This document shows, in pieces, positions 11,650-21,845 of a stretch of 64,000 nt of DNA. The notes under the pieces are model-generated. The model made no database searches. It was not told the DNA's origin and worked only from the letters and a program-made list of their open reading frames with translations. Position numbers and translations under genes: made by a program. Source of the stretch: Grammothele lineata (lineage: Eukaryota; Basidiomycota; Agaricomycetes; Polyporales; Polyporaceae); the NCBI GenBank assembly GCA_002150815.3, contig NDFF03000320.1, forward strand, positions 310,001-374,000, given 5' to 3'. Positions within the stretch are counted from its first letter, which is position 1. Every line of letters begins with the position of its first letter.

Positions 11650-12030
11650 CGCGCGAGCTTCGAAGACGGGAAGAGAGGGGGAGAAAACGAGCCTCTCCGG
11701 TCCGCGTCATCCTCAGTTTTATTGGGGGGCGGTTCGAAGAGCTGGCCTCGATTGGGCAGAGATGGCGAATCTTCGTCACGAAACTCAGTCATCCCCTGCT
11801 CGCCACAAATTGTGCCAACTGGTGCAAACGATGGCGTTATGCCCTCGCACGTGATCGTGTCTGCACGGGTCCGCGCGCACAATCAGCGCTCCGGATTTCC
11901 GGCGCTCCGCTCCGTTCTCCGAGGGCAACGAATTCCGGGTTCGTTCAAGTTACGAAGACTGCGTTACTGTATGGTGCGATCGTACAGGGATCTGGTTTTA
12001 CGATACAACGACTGTTCCTACATGTCTCCT
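11650..12030. other. Promoter region of MET10
   Basis: 381 bp between the MET10 start and the 3' end of the uracil phosphoribosyltransferase gene, both on the minus strand. Apart from the TCACGTG element no feature was recognised; open frames here are unsupported. Confidence 0.5.
11848..11854 (-). promoter_or_regulatory. Cbf1-type E-box (TCACGTG) upstream of MET10
   Basis: The heptamer TCACGTG on the minus strand lies 199 bp upstream of the MET10 start codon. In yeast this exact sequence binds Cbf1 with Met4/Met28 and drives the sulfur assimilation genes, MET10 included. The sequence and position are observed; that the same regulators act here is inferred. A single 7-mer can occur by chance. 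Confidence 0.45.
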
Positions 12031-13204
12031 CTACAGCGCCTCGCTGTCCTTGATCGTGTTGTACAAGCGATCTCCCTAAAAATACGTCTGAGCATCCATC
12101 CACATATGTCCTCACACAGGGACGCACCGTGTCGCCCAGGCCGGGCAAGATTAGACCATTCGGCGTCAGCTGTGAGTCCACAGCGGCGACCCAAATCTAC
12201 TCCTTCTCGTCAGAACGTCGCAAGCGGCGGAACGTCTCCATGACCTCACCTCGACGCCGGGATACTCTGCCTGCACCCGCTTCAGGCCGTCTTGTGACGC
12301 GAGCACGGCGAGAAGCTTGATCTTGTTTACTACGCAGAAGACGGTAAACGACAGCCATTCGGAATGGCTCGTGGCAGCCATATGGAATACCAGTCGGCTT
12401 CGAGGCGCACGTACCCGGGACGCCCCATTCAACGATCATGTTCATCGCGGCGCACGCCGTGCCGCCGGTAGCGATAAGTGGGTCGAGCAGGAACACCTCG
12501 TCCACGGTCGGAGAAGGCGGGAGCTTAGAGTAGTCTAGATTACGCCGCGCACGTGAGGACTTTTCACAGAAATCAACGGAACGAGGTCCGATCGGTGCGG
12601 GAAAAGAGGGGAGAGAACGAGATAGGCAGGGACGTACACTCGACGGGCTGCAGCGACACCTTCTCCCTGAAGATGCCGAGGTGGTACACGCGGGCCTGGC
12701 TGCGCGGAGCGTCAGGGCATCCACAATTGTAGATACAAGAGCGAACTGATCGGAAAAGAGAAGGACGACGTACGGGAACAGGTCAAGCAGCGCATCCGTC
12801 ATGCCCATGCCCGCGCGTAGGACCGGCGTGAGGCCGATCCTAGGCTTGATCTTCGAGCCAGTGAACGGAGCGATGGGTGTTTGCTACAAGACCGCCAGCA
12901 CAAATCGGCGACGATGGACCGGTAAGTGCGCAGTCTCACGAGGAGCCTTCATGATGCTAACCCACCCCAGTGAACGTCTCCTCTTCCAGGTCGCGGCTAG
13001 CCTCGATACCTAGGATGAGACTGATGTCATGGATACCCTGAACATCGTTCCGTCAGCCCGCTAGAGCAAATCGCAACGGCAAGACATAAGAGCCCCACTC
13101 ACCTCACGGAATTCCTTCCCGCTAGTGCTTGTCTGACGCAGCTTCGAGAGACGTGCGTTTACGATGGGGTGCGAAAGGACGTGGAGCTTCGCAGACGTGG
13201 CCAT
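12031..13204 (-). CDS. FUR1: Uracil phosphoribosyltransferase
   Basis: UPRT salvages uracil: uracil + PRPP gives UMP + pyrophosphate, in the cytosol. The gene is split into eight small exons and so is hidden from single-frame reading: 13103-13204, 12966-13037, 12774-12883, 12638-12699, 12415-12534, 12250-12329, 12128-12196, 12031-12075. Joined, they give 219 codons, the normal UPRT length. Diagnostic stretches: HPIVNARLSKLRQ at the start, FREGIHDISLILGIEASRDL, PRIGLTPVLRAGMGM, HLGIFREKVSLQPVEYYSKLP, the PRPP-binding loop LLDPLIATGGTACAA, KIKLLAVLASQDGL, and the uracil-binding end PNGLILPGLGDTGDRLYNT. All introns are GT-AG. The start MATSAKLHVLSHPI fits the family. UPRT is also the enzyme that confers 5-fluorouracil sensitivity in fungi (family knowledge). 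Confidence 0.95.
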
Positions 13205-14214
13205 TTCGTTAGCTCTGGATCGGACGAGAGGTGACTAGATTGTCAGAGGCAAAGTTGATGTGGCGAGTGAGGTTGGAGCGGTGTTCAGCTCAATGTTGAA
13301 CTTGCCGCGCTGCAATCGCGCACGCCGCTGCCCGCGTTTCGGCTTTCGGAACGGGAGATACGCCTGACCTGATCGGCGCCGTTGTCACCTGCACTTATCG
13401 GTGGGCCATGGAGGGAGACTCGGCCGACAATAACGTTGTAGCGCGATAGCGGCGAGCGTAAACAGTGATCAGCCTCTTGAGGTGGCCAAAGAGGATATCT
13501 GTGAAGTCGTGATAGTTTTTCGTCAAAGGAATCCGGATTCCGGCGGTAACTCGCCAATTCCGGAATCACAGACAGATATGGATCTCGGCAAATGCCGACG
13601 GGGAAGGAAAAGAGTTGGCTGCAGTCTCCGAGCTGGACAACGCATGTTATATGACTGAAGGGTTATCCAGTGTTGCGCGGGTCACACATAGAGGTGGATG
13701 CCGTGTTTACATAACGTATCGCGCGGAAACACCAGTGGGTTTGAGGATGTTACCTGAAGACCTTTATTGGTTACGGTCCCCCACCTTGAGTAGTGGAAAG
13801 GGGTCACGCAAGTTCCCATTATTTCCACTTGAGAGCTATAACTTTTGAAGACCTGATCGGATACGAGGGGTGATGGAAATTTATACCTATGGACGGGCTC
13901 ATACACGAAGTGGAATCGCTTGGCATATGGGAGTCCGTCAGTTTCTCCTGGGGAAGAGGACGCTAGCTACACACTAACAACTTACATATAGCTGTGATCC
14001 AACGCTTCACCTTACTAGTTAGGACACGGTCGAGAGAGAGAGGGTGAATTGTCTGCGAATAGGTTATGGCATTATTGACTCCAAGAGAAGACATATCCAA
14101 TAATGATTCCAAGCAACATATCCTACACAAGCACATCCACCCGCAGACGACTCATCCCCACCGATGCCCTCCACATTCTCCCGCTTCTCCTTACGTATCG
14201 CGTATAGATCCTTC
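13205..14214. other. Intergenic region with no recognised gene
   Basis: About 1 kb between the uracil phosphoribosyltransferase start and the 3' end of the ubiquitin-like membrane protein gene. It is less GC-rich than the flanking coding DNA, the open frames are short, and none resembles a protein family. No RNA gene or repeat was recognised. Confidence 0.45.
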
Positions 14215-15981
14215 CTACGGGTCATCCACCCATTCCGTGTCTACCACCCGCTGCACGTAATTTCTGAGCCAGACGGGCCGCCTTTCGTGCCGCGCAATAA
14301 TCTGCTCCCGCGCCCTCGCCCGTGCTGCGTCCTCTTCACTCTGCGGCGAAGGCTGCGGCGCACCCTCGTTGTTCGTAGCCGCAGCAGCCTCCGCCGACTG
14401 ACGCTGCTGCTCATCGAACTCGGCGGCCTCACGCGCGTTTGCCTCGGTGCGGATCCGCCCCTCCCGCCGTCTGAGCGCTGTCCGGCGCCGATCCCACGCC
14501 GCAGGGTAGAGTGTCATCAGAAAAAGCGTGGCGAACATCCGGGTCTTCTGAACGACGCCTGGCGCCGCGGGAGGAGAGGGGTTGTTGGCGTCCAGGATCG
14601 CGTCCTCAGCTGAGAGGTTGATGGCGGCGAGACGGTCGAGGACTGCATGGGGACTCGGACGCCTTGCGGTGGTGGGATCGGGTCTAGGTGCGCCAGCAGG
14701 TCCTGCAGGGGCGCCGCGCTGTGCGGCACCCACGGGCGCGTCGCCGTTCGCTGCCGCCCCACCGTTCGCGGCGCGGTCATCGCGCAGGACAAGGTGCAGG
14801 GCATTCCATGCCTCGTACAGAATCCAGACGCTGATGATGAGCCCGAAAAGCGGGCGTTTAGAGGGCGAGAAGAAGTAGAGTAGGAGCAGGGTGCGGAAGG
14901 CGAGCATCATGAGCGGAACCATGAGCGCGCGGAGAGGGATGGCACGGATCTCTGGCCCGGCCGGGCCTGCAGGTCCCGCAGCTCCTAGAGGGTTGGCATC
15001 GGCGGGATTAGGATGAGGGGCTTGGGGGTTGTGCGCCAGGCGCAGGGCCGGAAGTCCAAGTTGATGCAAATGCTGGTTGAGGTTCGTCGTAGGGGCGAAC
15101 GTGTTGGCAGTGTAGGAGGTGTGCGAGGGAAAGAGCATAGCGGAATCATACGCCATAGATAGGATGGCGAATGTGTGTGTAAGCACCTGCAGCGCATGGA
15201 GCTGTGCGGCAGTGGGCGTGGCATTGGGGGTGGCAAGCCGCAGGTAGGGTAAGCCACTGAAAGACACAATTAGCCAGATTTACGGTGGATTATCGGAACA
15301 GGTACGCACTCCAGTGTGACGGCCTCATAAGCTGCGCCAGGTTCTGGGCTGCCGGAAGGAAAAGGCTCGTCATAGATTGTCGGCCACGGCCACTGCCGGC
15401 TGCGATAGAGATCCTGGGCTGTTGTTCGCCATGCTTCTAGTTCGTTCACCGTCGGAACTGTGGGGAGTGGAATAGAGCCGCCAGACAGCACCGACAGAGA
15501 GAGGCTATGAAGGTATTGCATGTAAGCAAAAGATGGGAGTGGAGGAGCCGGCAAGGCATTTGGGAGGCGATACGAGGGCGACAGGCGGGTATGCCGCGTA
15601 AGGGAGGGATTAGCTGCTGCACGCGGCAGCGACGAAGGCATAGGAGACTGAGGGGCGGGAATGTTTGGTGGCGAGGATGTCCATGCGGAAGGGTGTACGG
15701 CCAGGTGAATCACTTGAGTATCGTCCGCAGACTGAGACAGCAGTTCAGCCAAGGTCGGATTCACGGGGAAATGAGCGCACCTTCCAAATGTCTTCCAACT
15801 TCTCCTCATCTTTTAGAAATCGGCCTCTCCAAACCAGTCGTTGCCCTTCCGCAGTGGGGGCTCCGGGGCAGACCTTGGTTATCTCCTGTTTGACATCGCG
15901 AATGGTAGCGAAAGGTGTGACTTGTACTTGAAAGGAGTGGGAATACGCTGGGAGCTCAACTCTGAGAGAAGAAGGAGGCAT
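14215..15981 (-). CDS. Ubiquitin-like domain ER membrane protein, HERP/Usa1-like
   Basis: Three exons (15781-15981, 15310-15731, 14215-15256) give 554 codons. The N-terminal 75 residues form a ubiquitin-like fold: SLRVELPAYSHSFQVQV, then RDVKQEITKVCP and the ubiquitin-type turn EGQRLVWRGRFLKDEEKL. A Pro/Ser-rich linker follows, then a hydrophobic region with a strong membrane pair (LRALMVPLMMLAFRTLLLLYF and FGLIISVWILYEAW) separated by the short loop SPSKRP, then a long charged Ala/Arg/Glu-rich cytosolic tail ending in VDTEWVDDP. The order ubiquitin-like domain plus a membrane hairpin matches HERP/Usa1, scaffold proteins of the Hrd1 ER-associated degradation ligase; the assignment rests on architecture rather than on a diagnostic motif. 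Dsc3-type proteins have a similar layout and are an alternative. It is divergently arranged with the PKA regulatory subunit gene. Confidence 0.7.
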
Positions 15982-16504
15982 GAATCCGGTACAGCGAGCA
16001 GGGCCAAAACCAAGTGAGAGGCGAAGAGGGGGGAAGAGTACCGGCCTGGAGTAACCTCAGGAACGGGGAGATGACACGACGACTAGACGCCCATGTGCCC
16101 GCAGCTAACGTGGAAGTCTCGTGATGTCGTCATGGCGTGACAAAAACGTCACATAAAGTGTGTCACGCGTCAGTCACAGGCCGCTTCTTGCCCAAAGGAG
16201 ATGAAAGACCCTTGTGTTCTCGACGTCTCTCTCAAATCCTCCTTTCTGCGCTGCTTGCTTCCTACATCATTTGTCTGAGGTCTTGACAGCGAGATAGAGG
16301 TGCGACGCCGCGACACGCTTCACGCGTCTCCTAACTTACAGCTGCAGGTGAGACCTCAGCCGACATCTTTCCCCGCGCGTCACAACAGCCAATGTCCATC
16401 TTGCTGTGATAGTTGTGAGCCCCGCCCCAACTCAGCCTTGTATTGCAATCGAACTCATCTGCCCTGGGTAACCAGCTGTATACCCCCAGACCCTGCAAGT
16501 AGGC
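15982..16504. other. Shared divergent promoter, ubiquitin-like protein / PKA regulatory subunit
   Basis: 523 bp between two divergent start codons. It contains the GTCA/TGAC cluster listed separately at 16128-16177; the rest shows no recognised element. Open frames here are unsupported. Confidence 0.5.
16128..16177. promoter_or_regulatory. Cluster of CRE/bZIP-like half sites
   Basis: Within 50 bp there are six GTCA/TGAC half-sites: CGTCA at 16128, GTGAC at 16137, ACGTCAC at 16146, GTCAC at 16162, CGTCA at 16168 and GTCAC at 16173. Such half-sites are bound by bZIP factors of the ATF/CREB and Hac1 type. The cluster sits 147 bp upstream of the ubiquitin-like gene start and about 330 bp upstream of the PKA regulatory subunit start. 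Binding is inferred only. Confidence 0.4.
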
Positions 16505-18039
16505 ATGTCGGACGTGTCCACCTTCGAGTCGCTCATCTCCGAGCTCACTCGCGACGCGCAACGCGTACAGCCCAAAGACGCCCTCCAGTTCTGTGCAAGG
16601 TGGTTCCAATCTCGTCTCGAAGAGCAGCGCACCCGCACCCGTGACGCCCTGGCCCGCCACCCTTCATCTGCCGCGGGGCTCCCGCACGACCATTATATGG
16701 ACACCCCTCTCAGTCCCACCACTGCAGTCCCCGGTGGCCCTACAAGCATCTCACCCTTCTCCCAATCCTTCCCTCAGCAGCGCTCGTCGCTTCAACACTC
16801 CATGTCCAACGCAAGCCCCTTCGGCACCCTGAACGTTCCTGGGAACGCCTTGCTGGATAACACCCCGAGGACTTTGACTCCGGTGAGCCCGCCAAGCTTC
16901 CAGCTCGAAGGGGAGGAGATGGCGCCGGCTACTCCTATATCTGCGCCCGCCGCAAATCCCTTCGCGTCCTTCGCCAACGGCTCCATTTCTCCCAACCCGG
17001 GAGAGTTCCTCCACCCGCCTACCTCCACAATTTTCGCGCGCCGTACCTCGGTGAGCGCGGAGTCTATCCCCGTCGATAGCGAAACTACCGAGCCACTCCC
17101 CGTATTTTCCAAGACGGACGACCAAGTTCGGCGCATCCGTGCGTCAATCGCGAACAATTTCATCTTCCGCGACCTCGACGAGGAACAAGAGACCGGTGTG
17201 CTTAACGCGATGCAAGAGTGCCGCATTGTCACCGATGATGTCGTCATTCGCCAAGGTGATGTCGGAGACTACTTCTACGTCGTCGAGTCCGGCCTCTTGC
17301 ACTGCTACATCCGCCCCGACCCGTTGCCGCTGAACTGGCTGAACGGTGACGTGCCGGCGTCGGAGCTGTTCAATCAGGTCGGCTACCACCCCATCTTCGG
17401 ACGCAAGGTCGCGGAATGTAGAGAGGGAAGCTCGTTTGGGGAGCTCGCGCTGATGTACGGGCATCCGCGTGCGGCGACGGTGCTCGCAATGGAGCCGTGT
17501 ACGCTCTGGTCGCTCGACCGGATCACGTTCCGCACGATCATCCTCAAGGCGGCACACCGCCGGCGGACGATGTACGAACAGTTCCTGGCGTCGGTGGACC
17601 TACTCGCGTCGCTCGAACCCGAGGAGCGGAGCAAGATTGCGGACGCGCTCGTGAGCAGGGTGCTCGAGGACGGCGAGGTGGTCGTGCGCCAGGGTGACGT
17701 CGGCGACACCTTCTTCTTTGTCGAAGAGGGGAATGCGGTCGTGACCAAAGGCGCAGAGGTCGTCGGCCGGCTGAAGAAGGGCGACTACTTTGGCGGTGCG
17801 TTCGGTTCGAGTTGCTGTGCATTGGAGGTTCATGTTGAATGTTCTTCACAGAGCTATCGTTGCTGCGCTTGGAACCGCGGGCGGCGACGGTGAGCGCGGC
17901 TGTGAGGACGGACGCATCTCAGCCTCGGCTGAAGGTGGCTGCGCTGGACGCTCATGCGTTTACCCGGCTTCTCGGACCGCTGCGGGAGATCATGGAACGG
18001 AATGCAGGACGTAGCTATGGAATCAACATGTCGCGGTGA
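16505..18039 (+). CDS. BCY1: cAMP-dependent protein kinase regulatory subunit
   Basis: The PKA regulatory subunit holds the catalytic subunit inactive until two cAMP molecules bind. Two exons (16505-17795 and 17852-18039) give 492 codons. Residues 1-40 form the dimerization/docking helix region (TFESLISELTRDAQRV). A long Ser/Pro-rich linker leads to the inhibitory site ARRTSVSAES near residue 180; the Ser makes it a phosphorylatable, type II-like site. Two cyclic-nucleotide-binding domains follow. The first has RQGDVGDYFYVVESG and the phosphate-binding cassette FGELALMYGHPRAATV; the second has RQGDVGDTFFFVEEG and FGELSLLRLEPRAATV, created by splicing at TTTGGCG/AGCTATCG. The critical Glu and Arg are present in both cassettes, so both sites should bind cAMP. 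The loop LPLNWLNGDVPASELFNQVGYHP is a fungal-type insertion in domain A. The start was chosen at MSDVSTFESL. Confidence 0.95.
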
Positions 18040-18775
18040 GGGGGCCTTCGTGCCGTGGAGGATTGTTTGTCTTGTTATCACTGCTGCTGCTGAGATGTAC
18101 TGTCTATTGTCGGTCTGTTGCCTGTCTTGACTGTAGCTTATGTAAACTATTTGCGCTTGTGGCGAAGTGGAATCCGAGACAAACGGGGGAATAGTGTGGC
18201 GCGGCGCCAATATGGGCGCTAGTATCTGTCGGCGCGCGGCAGGACAATAGCCGGGGATTGCTCGGTCGTCTCTATGTGCCGTGTCGCGTCGCGTGCGGGA
18301 TGTTCAGTCGAGCTGCGCTGGGCTGCGGGTCGGGGGGCGAGAGATGCACGAGGCGTTGCTGGAGGACGGCGGGGAGAGGAGACGCGTGATGGGTGCAAGA
18401 TGGGTGCCCAAAGGAGGCAGTCCGTCTGGTTTCGATGGAGACGGATGGTGCGGGGACCGGAGGAGCGGAAGAGACAATAGCTCCACCTCGCATGGATGAG
18501 CGCCATAGCGGGCCTATCATTCGTGCACCCACCAGCATTGCACCAGCGGAGCCATCGACGGGCTCAGTCCTCTCTTCTGTCTGCCAGTCTCCTTCGTCCT
18601 CTTTGTCTTCTCCCACCACCTCCTTGCCTCCCCCGACTGCAGACCGGCCCGTCTCCCTTCCCTTCCTCGACAACCTCGTTCTGTGGTCGCTGGAAGGCCA
18701 CCGAGGTCATACCCGTCGACCGACGCCCCACACTCGTTAACAGTCTGCTAGTTGAACAAGCCCCAGATCCAAACC
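18040..18775. other. Intergenic region
   Basis: 736 bp between the PKA regulatory subunit and the next plus-strand gene. GC-rich open frames on both strands (up to 133 codons) overlap and have low-complexity Ser/Pro/Arg composition without motifs. It presumably holds the 3' UTR and the next promoter; the last 200 bp are pyrimidine-rich, as is usual before fungal start sites. Confidence 0.45.
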
Positions 18776-20356
18776 ATGGCCCCCGCCCCCATCCCCACCG
18801 CCTTTGTTGCCCCCGCCTTCGAGCCCCGCGGCTGTGAGTGTTCATCAGTCTGGCCTCCCTGTGCCGGGTCAGACGCGTCGAGCGTGGTCGTTGTGTTGAC
18901 CGTACGTGTGCGCAGTGCTGGACGGAAGTGGCATCGGCATCTCGCTCCCCGGTGTCGGCGACTTGACTTCGGTCTTGGGTCTCCCTGGTCCCGCTACGTC
19001 CACAACGTCGACCTCAGCCCAAACGTGAGTGAATTGTCCGTATTTCTCCTCATATGTGACACCGACCGATTCCCTCCACCTACAGGACGGCGACCTCCAC
19101 TACAGCGTATGTACCTCGTCCTCCTTACTGCTCGGGCTAACCTACCTCGAAGTGCGCAAACGACGTCATCGACGGCGACTTCTACCACTGTTAGTTCTAC
19201 TTCCACCTCCGCCACTTCAACCACTTCGGCCACTTCAACCACTTCTGCGACTTCGGCAACCGAGTCGACTACCACCACCTCCGCCGCGACATCGGCAACT
19301 TCCTCCGCGTCGACAACATCTGCTTCTCAGACGTCTGATGCTACGAGTGCGACCTCGAGCCCGACCCTGGCGCCCTCCAACACCGCGCAAACGTCCAATG
19401 GCGCTGGCGCAGCTGCGTCCCTTTCGTCAAGCTCCTCGTCCTCTGCTGCCGCCTCCGTCACGGCCGCCGCGGACACCCAGGCGACAGGCTTCCTGGCGAA
19501 CAAGGCACTTTCCGTCGGTGTTATCACCGCGGCATCGCTCCTCGGCCTCGTTATCATCGGATTTATTGCGACCTGGGCTATCCGCAAGCGACGCAACGAT
19601 CGCATCGACCAGGATATCCTCGACTTCTCCAACGCAAGCCTCACCAATGAGGCGCATCATGCGGAGAAAGGTGGTCGCTTCGGCGATGAGGATAACGCTT
19701 CGAGCACCGGTCATGGCAGTACCTCTTCGTCCAGTGGTGGCAACGCCCCGGTCCCGCCGTCCGTCCTCGCGCGCCAGCAGTACCAACAGAATGCTGGCTC
19801 GAGCTACCCGGCCATGTCGTCATACTCGCAGTCGCAGGCGAACCCATACGGTGGGCAGAGCGCGTACGCGTACCCGCAACTCAGCAACACCTATGACAAC
19901 TGGGGCTACTACCAGAACAACGGCGGCGCCGCCTTGCCCAACCCGTATGAGCAGCAGGGCTACAATGCTGCGGACGCGTACGGCGGCATCGCGGAGTCGT
20001 ACTCCCAACCTGGTGCAATGGCCGGTGTCGGAGCTGGAGCTCAGCAAGGCGCTCAGGTCGCCCGCCGCCCCTCAGCCCAACGCAAGCCAGCCCCGCAACT
20101 GAGCATTTCGTCCGGATTCGGTCCTGCCGCAGAGGCAGGCCCCGTCTCGGGCTCCTCGCTGGACAACCCGCCGCTGGAGCCCGCGTCGGACATGAGCAGT
20201 GCCGTCCCCCCTGGCGGTCGTCTAGTTGTGAGTCTGTCTTTTCTGAGCTTTCCACTATCCTCCGCTGCTTGCGTCGCGGCGGAATGCTGTGCTCGCTGCT
20301 TCGATAGACATGATATTGACCGTGCAACCTGAATCATCCAGGTGCGCAACCAGTGA
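18776..20356 (+). CDS. Ser/Thr-rich single-pass membrane protein with Tyr/Gln/Asn-rich cytosolic tail
   Basis: Five exons fit in phase: 18776-18833, 18916-19024, a 21 bp microexon 19086-19106, 19153-20227 and 20342-20356, giving 425 codons. The N-terminus (APAPIPTAFVAPAFEPRG) is not an obvious signal peptide. About residues 45-135 are almost pure Ser/Thr/Ala, expected to be O-mannosylated. One strong membrane helix follows (SVGVITAASLLGLVIIGFIATW) with a basic stop-transfer sequence RKRRND, then a cytosolic tail rich in Tyr, Gln, Ser, Asn and Gly (NPYGGQSAYAYPQ and similar). The layout resembles fungal wall-stress sensors and Mid2-like proteins, but no cysteine-rich WSC domain is present, so the function is not assigned. 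The protein at 42701-44297 has the same plan and may be a distant paralogue. Confidence 0.75.
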
Positions 20357-21845
20357 AACCCAGGAAGACGTCACTGATCCCGGCTACCGATGGCTTCGGC
20401 GCGGGTCTCTCCGCGAGCGAAATCCTACGGCCCGGTCGGCTATACCATGTCCAAACCGGGGCAGCCGTTCCCGTGCGAGACGGCGACGCTGCCAGCTGAC
20501 GCTTCCTACGTTAGCACCGTTGCCGTTGCGCTGTTCAGTCCCGCCCCAATCCCGTTGTCTTCGCCTTCATTGCACATGCTTCCTTGCCGTCCACTTTCTC
20601 CCACCCACCCGACCAACATTTCGCGTATCTTGCATCGTTCATTCGCTCTCGCTCGCTACTGCACTCGCTCTCGACCCGGATCTCGACCTCCCTGCCCCGT
20701 TCCTTTCGTTTTGACGGCTCGCGAGTCCTCGTCTGCAGCGCATTCATCAGTGCACTCGCCGCCGCCCGTTCCCGCCTCCGCGGCCTCCGAGGGAGCGCGT
20801 TTAGGTAGATCCTGATACTTACTTCGGGGCCCCCTTCTCTCATCACGTTGATCGCGCGTTACCTATCTTTCCTCGGTATTCTTACCGCATCGCATCGTGC
20901 ATGCGTTGTCGCGTTGTCACCCGCCGTTAACGTCCGCCCGAATTCCTTTCAGTTTTTGCCCGCGTGGCTCCTCGCTGCTGTCGTGTGTGGACCGCACCCA
21001 ACCCGTGTGTATGGTTATGATATGGCCCGCTCGCCTGCGCACGTCTCTCCGTCGTGTATCATTAGCTCTGCTCTTCCTTTTCATTTGTTTGTTTTTTTCT
21101 CATTTGTCCTCTACACGTAGCCGTCTGTGTCCACTCGCTGTGTCAACACGACACGATTAGAGAGCCTGAATCGGATATCTCTGCTGTGCAAAAGTTCGGT
21201 CTCTAGCTACTCTACTAGGAAGTACCGGGTACTGTGTAGATTATTAGAATAATGTCATCAGCGCCGCGCTCAGCAGCCACGTCGAATGCATCTCATGTGT
21301 GCGAAGTTTGTTTACAACGATTGTGGAGCGTGCCGTGGGGAGGGTGTGGCTGAGTTGTCTTGTTCGGACCTGGTTCTTTAAATATTGCCACCGACACTGT
21401 GCGATGAAAGAGCATGTGCCATCAACGCCCGAATATGAGAGACGGTGTTCCGCGCCCGAGGGCGTCGATAGAGCTTGTGGCCTCGCAACGAGCTCCACTT
21501 CGCTTCTCAGACATCACAATGGGAAGTGCAAAACGAGCGTACCCGGGTCGTCAATCTGGCCAAGCTCTACATCGTAACCGTCGTAGACCACCGTCGAGGG
21601 CGACCGAGGTTTTGCTGGGAACAGATTAATTGCGGATGTTAGCATGGGTTGGGGATGTCTTTATAATATACGCGTAGGCAGTACGTCGAGATATACACTA
21701 CGGACTACTAGACGGTTACCGAGATTATATCGCTTTACACACCACGCCGTCCTACGGCAACTAGGGCTCCGTCTGTTATCATACATGTTCTACGGCAACC
21801 CGGTAACCACGGCGAGCCTAAACCAGACTTCGCCTCCGAAATGCC
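20357..21845. other. Intergenic region with no recognised gene
   Basis: About 1.5 kb between the Ser/Thr-rich protein gene and the F-box-like gene, which converge on it. Its first part is pyrimidine-rich on the plus strand. Open frames up to 141 codons overlap each other and look like low-complexity shadows. No RNA gene, transposon remnant or repeat was recognised. Confidence 0.4.

Noticed and set aside
14215..18039. Idea that the ubiquitin-like gene and PKA regulatory subunit form a co-regulated operon-like unit
   Set aside because: They are divergent nuclear genes with separate introns; only a shared promoter is supported.
18219..18845. Multiple overlapping frames in the gap after the PKA regulatory subunit
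   Set aside because: Frames on both strands, low complexity, no motifs; consistent with GC-rich non-coding DNA.
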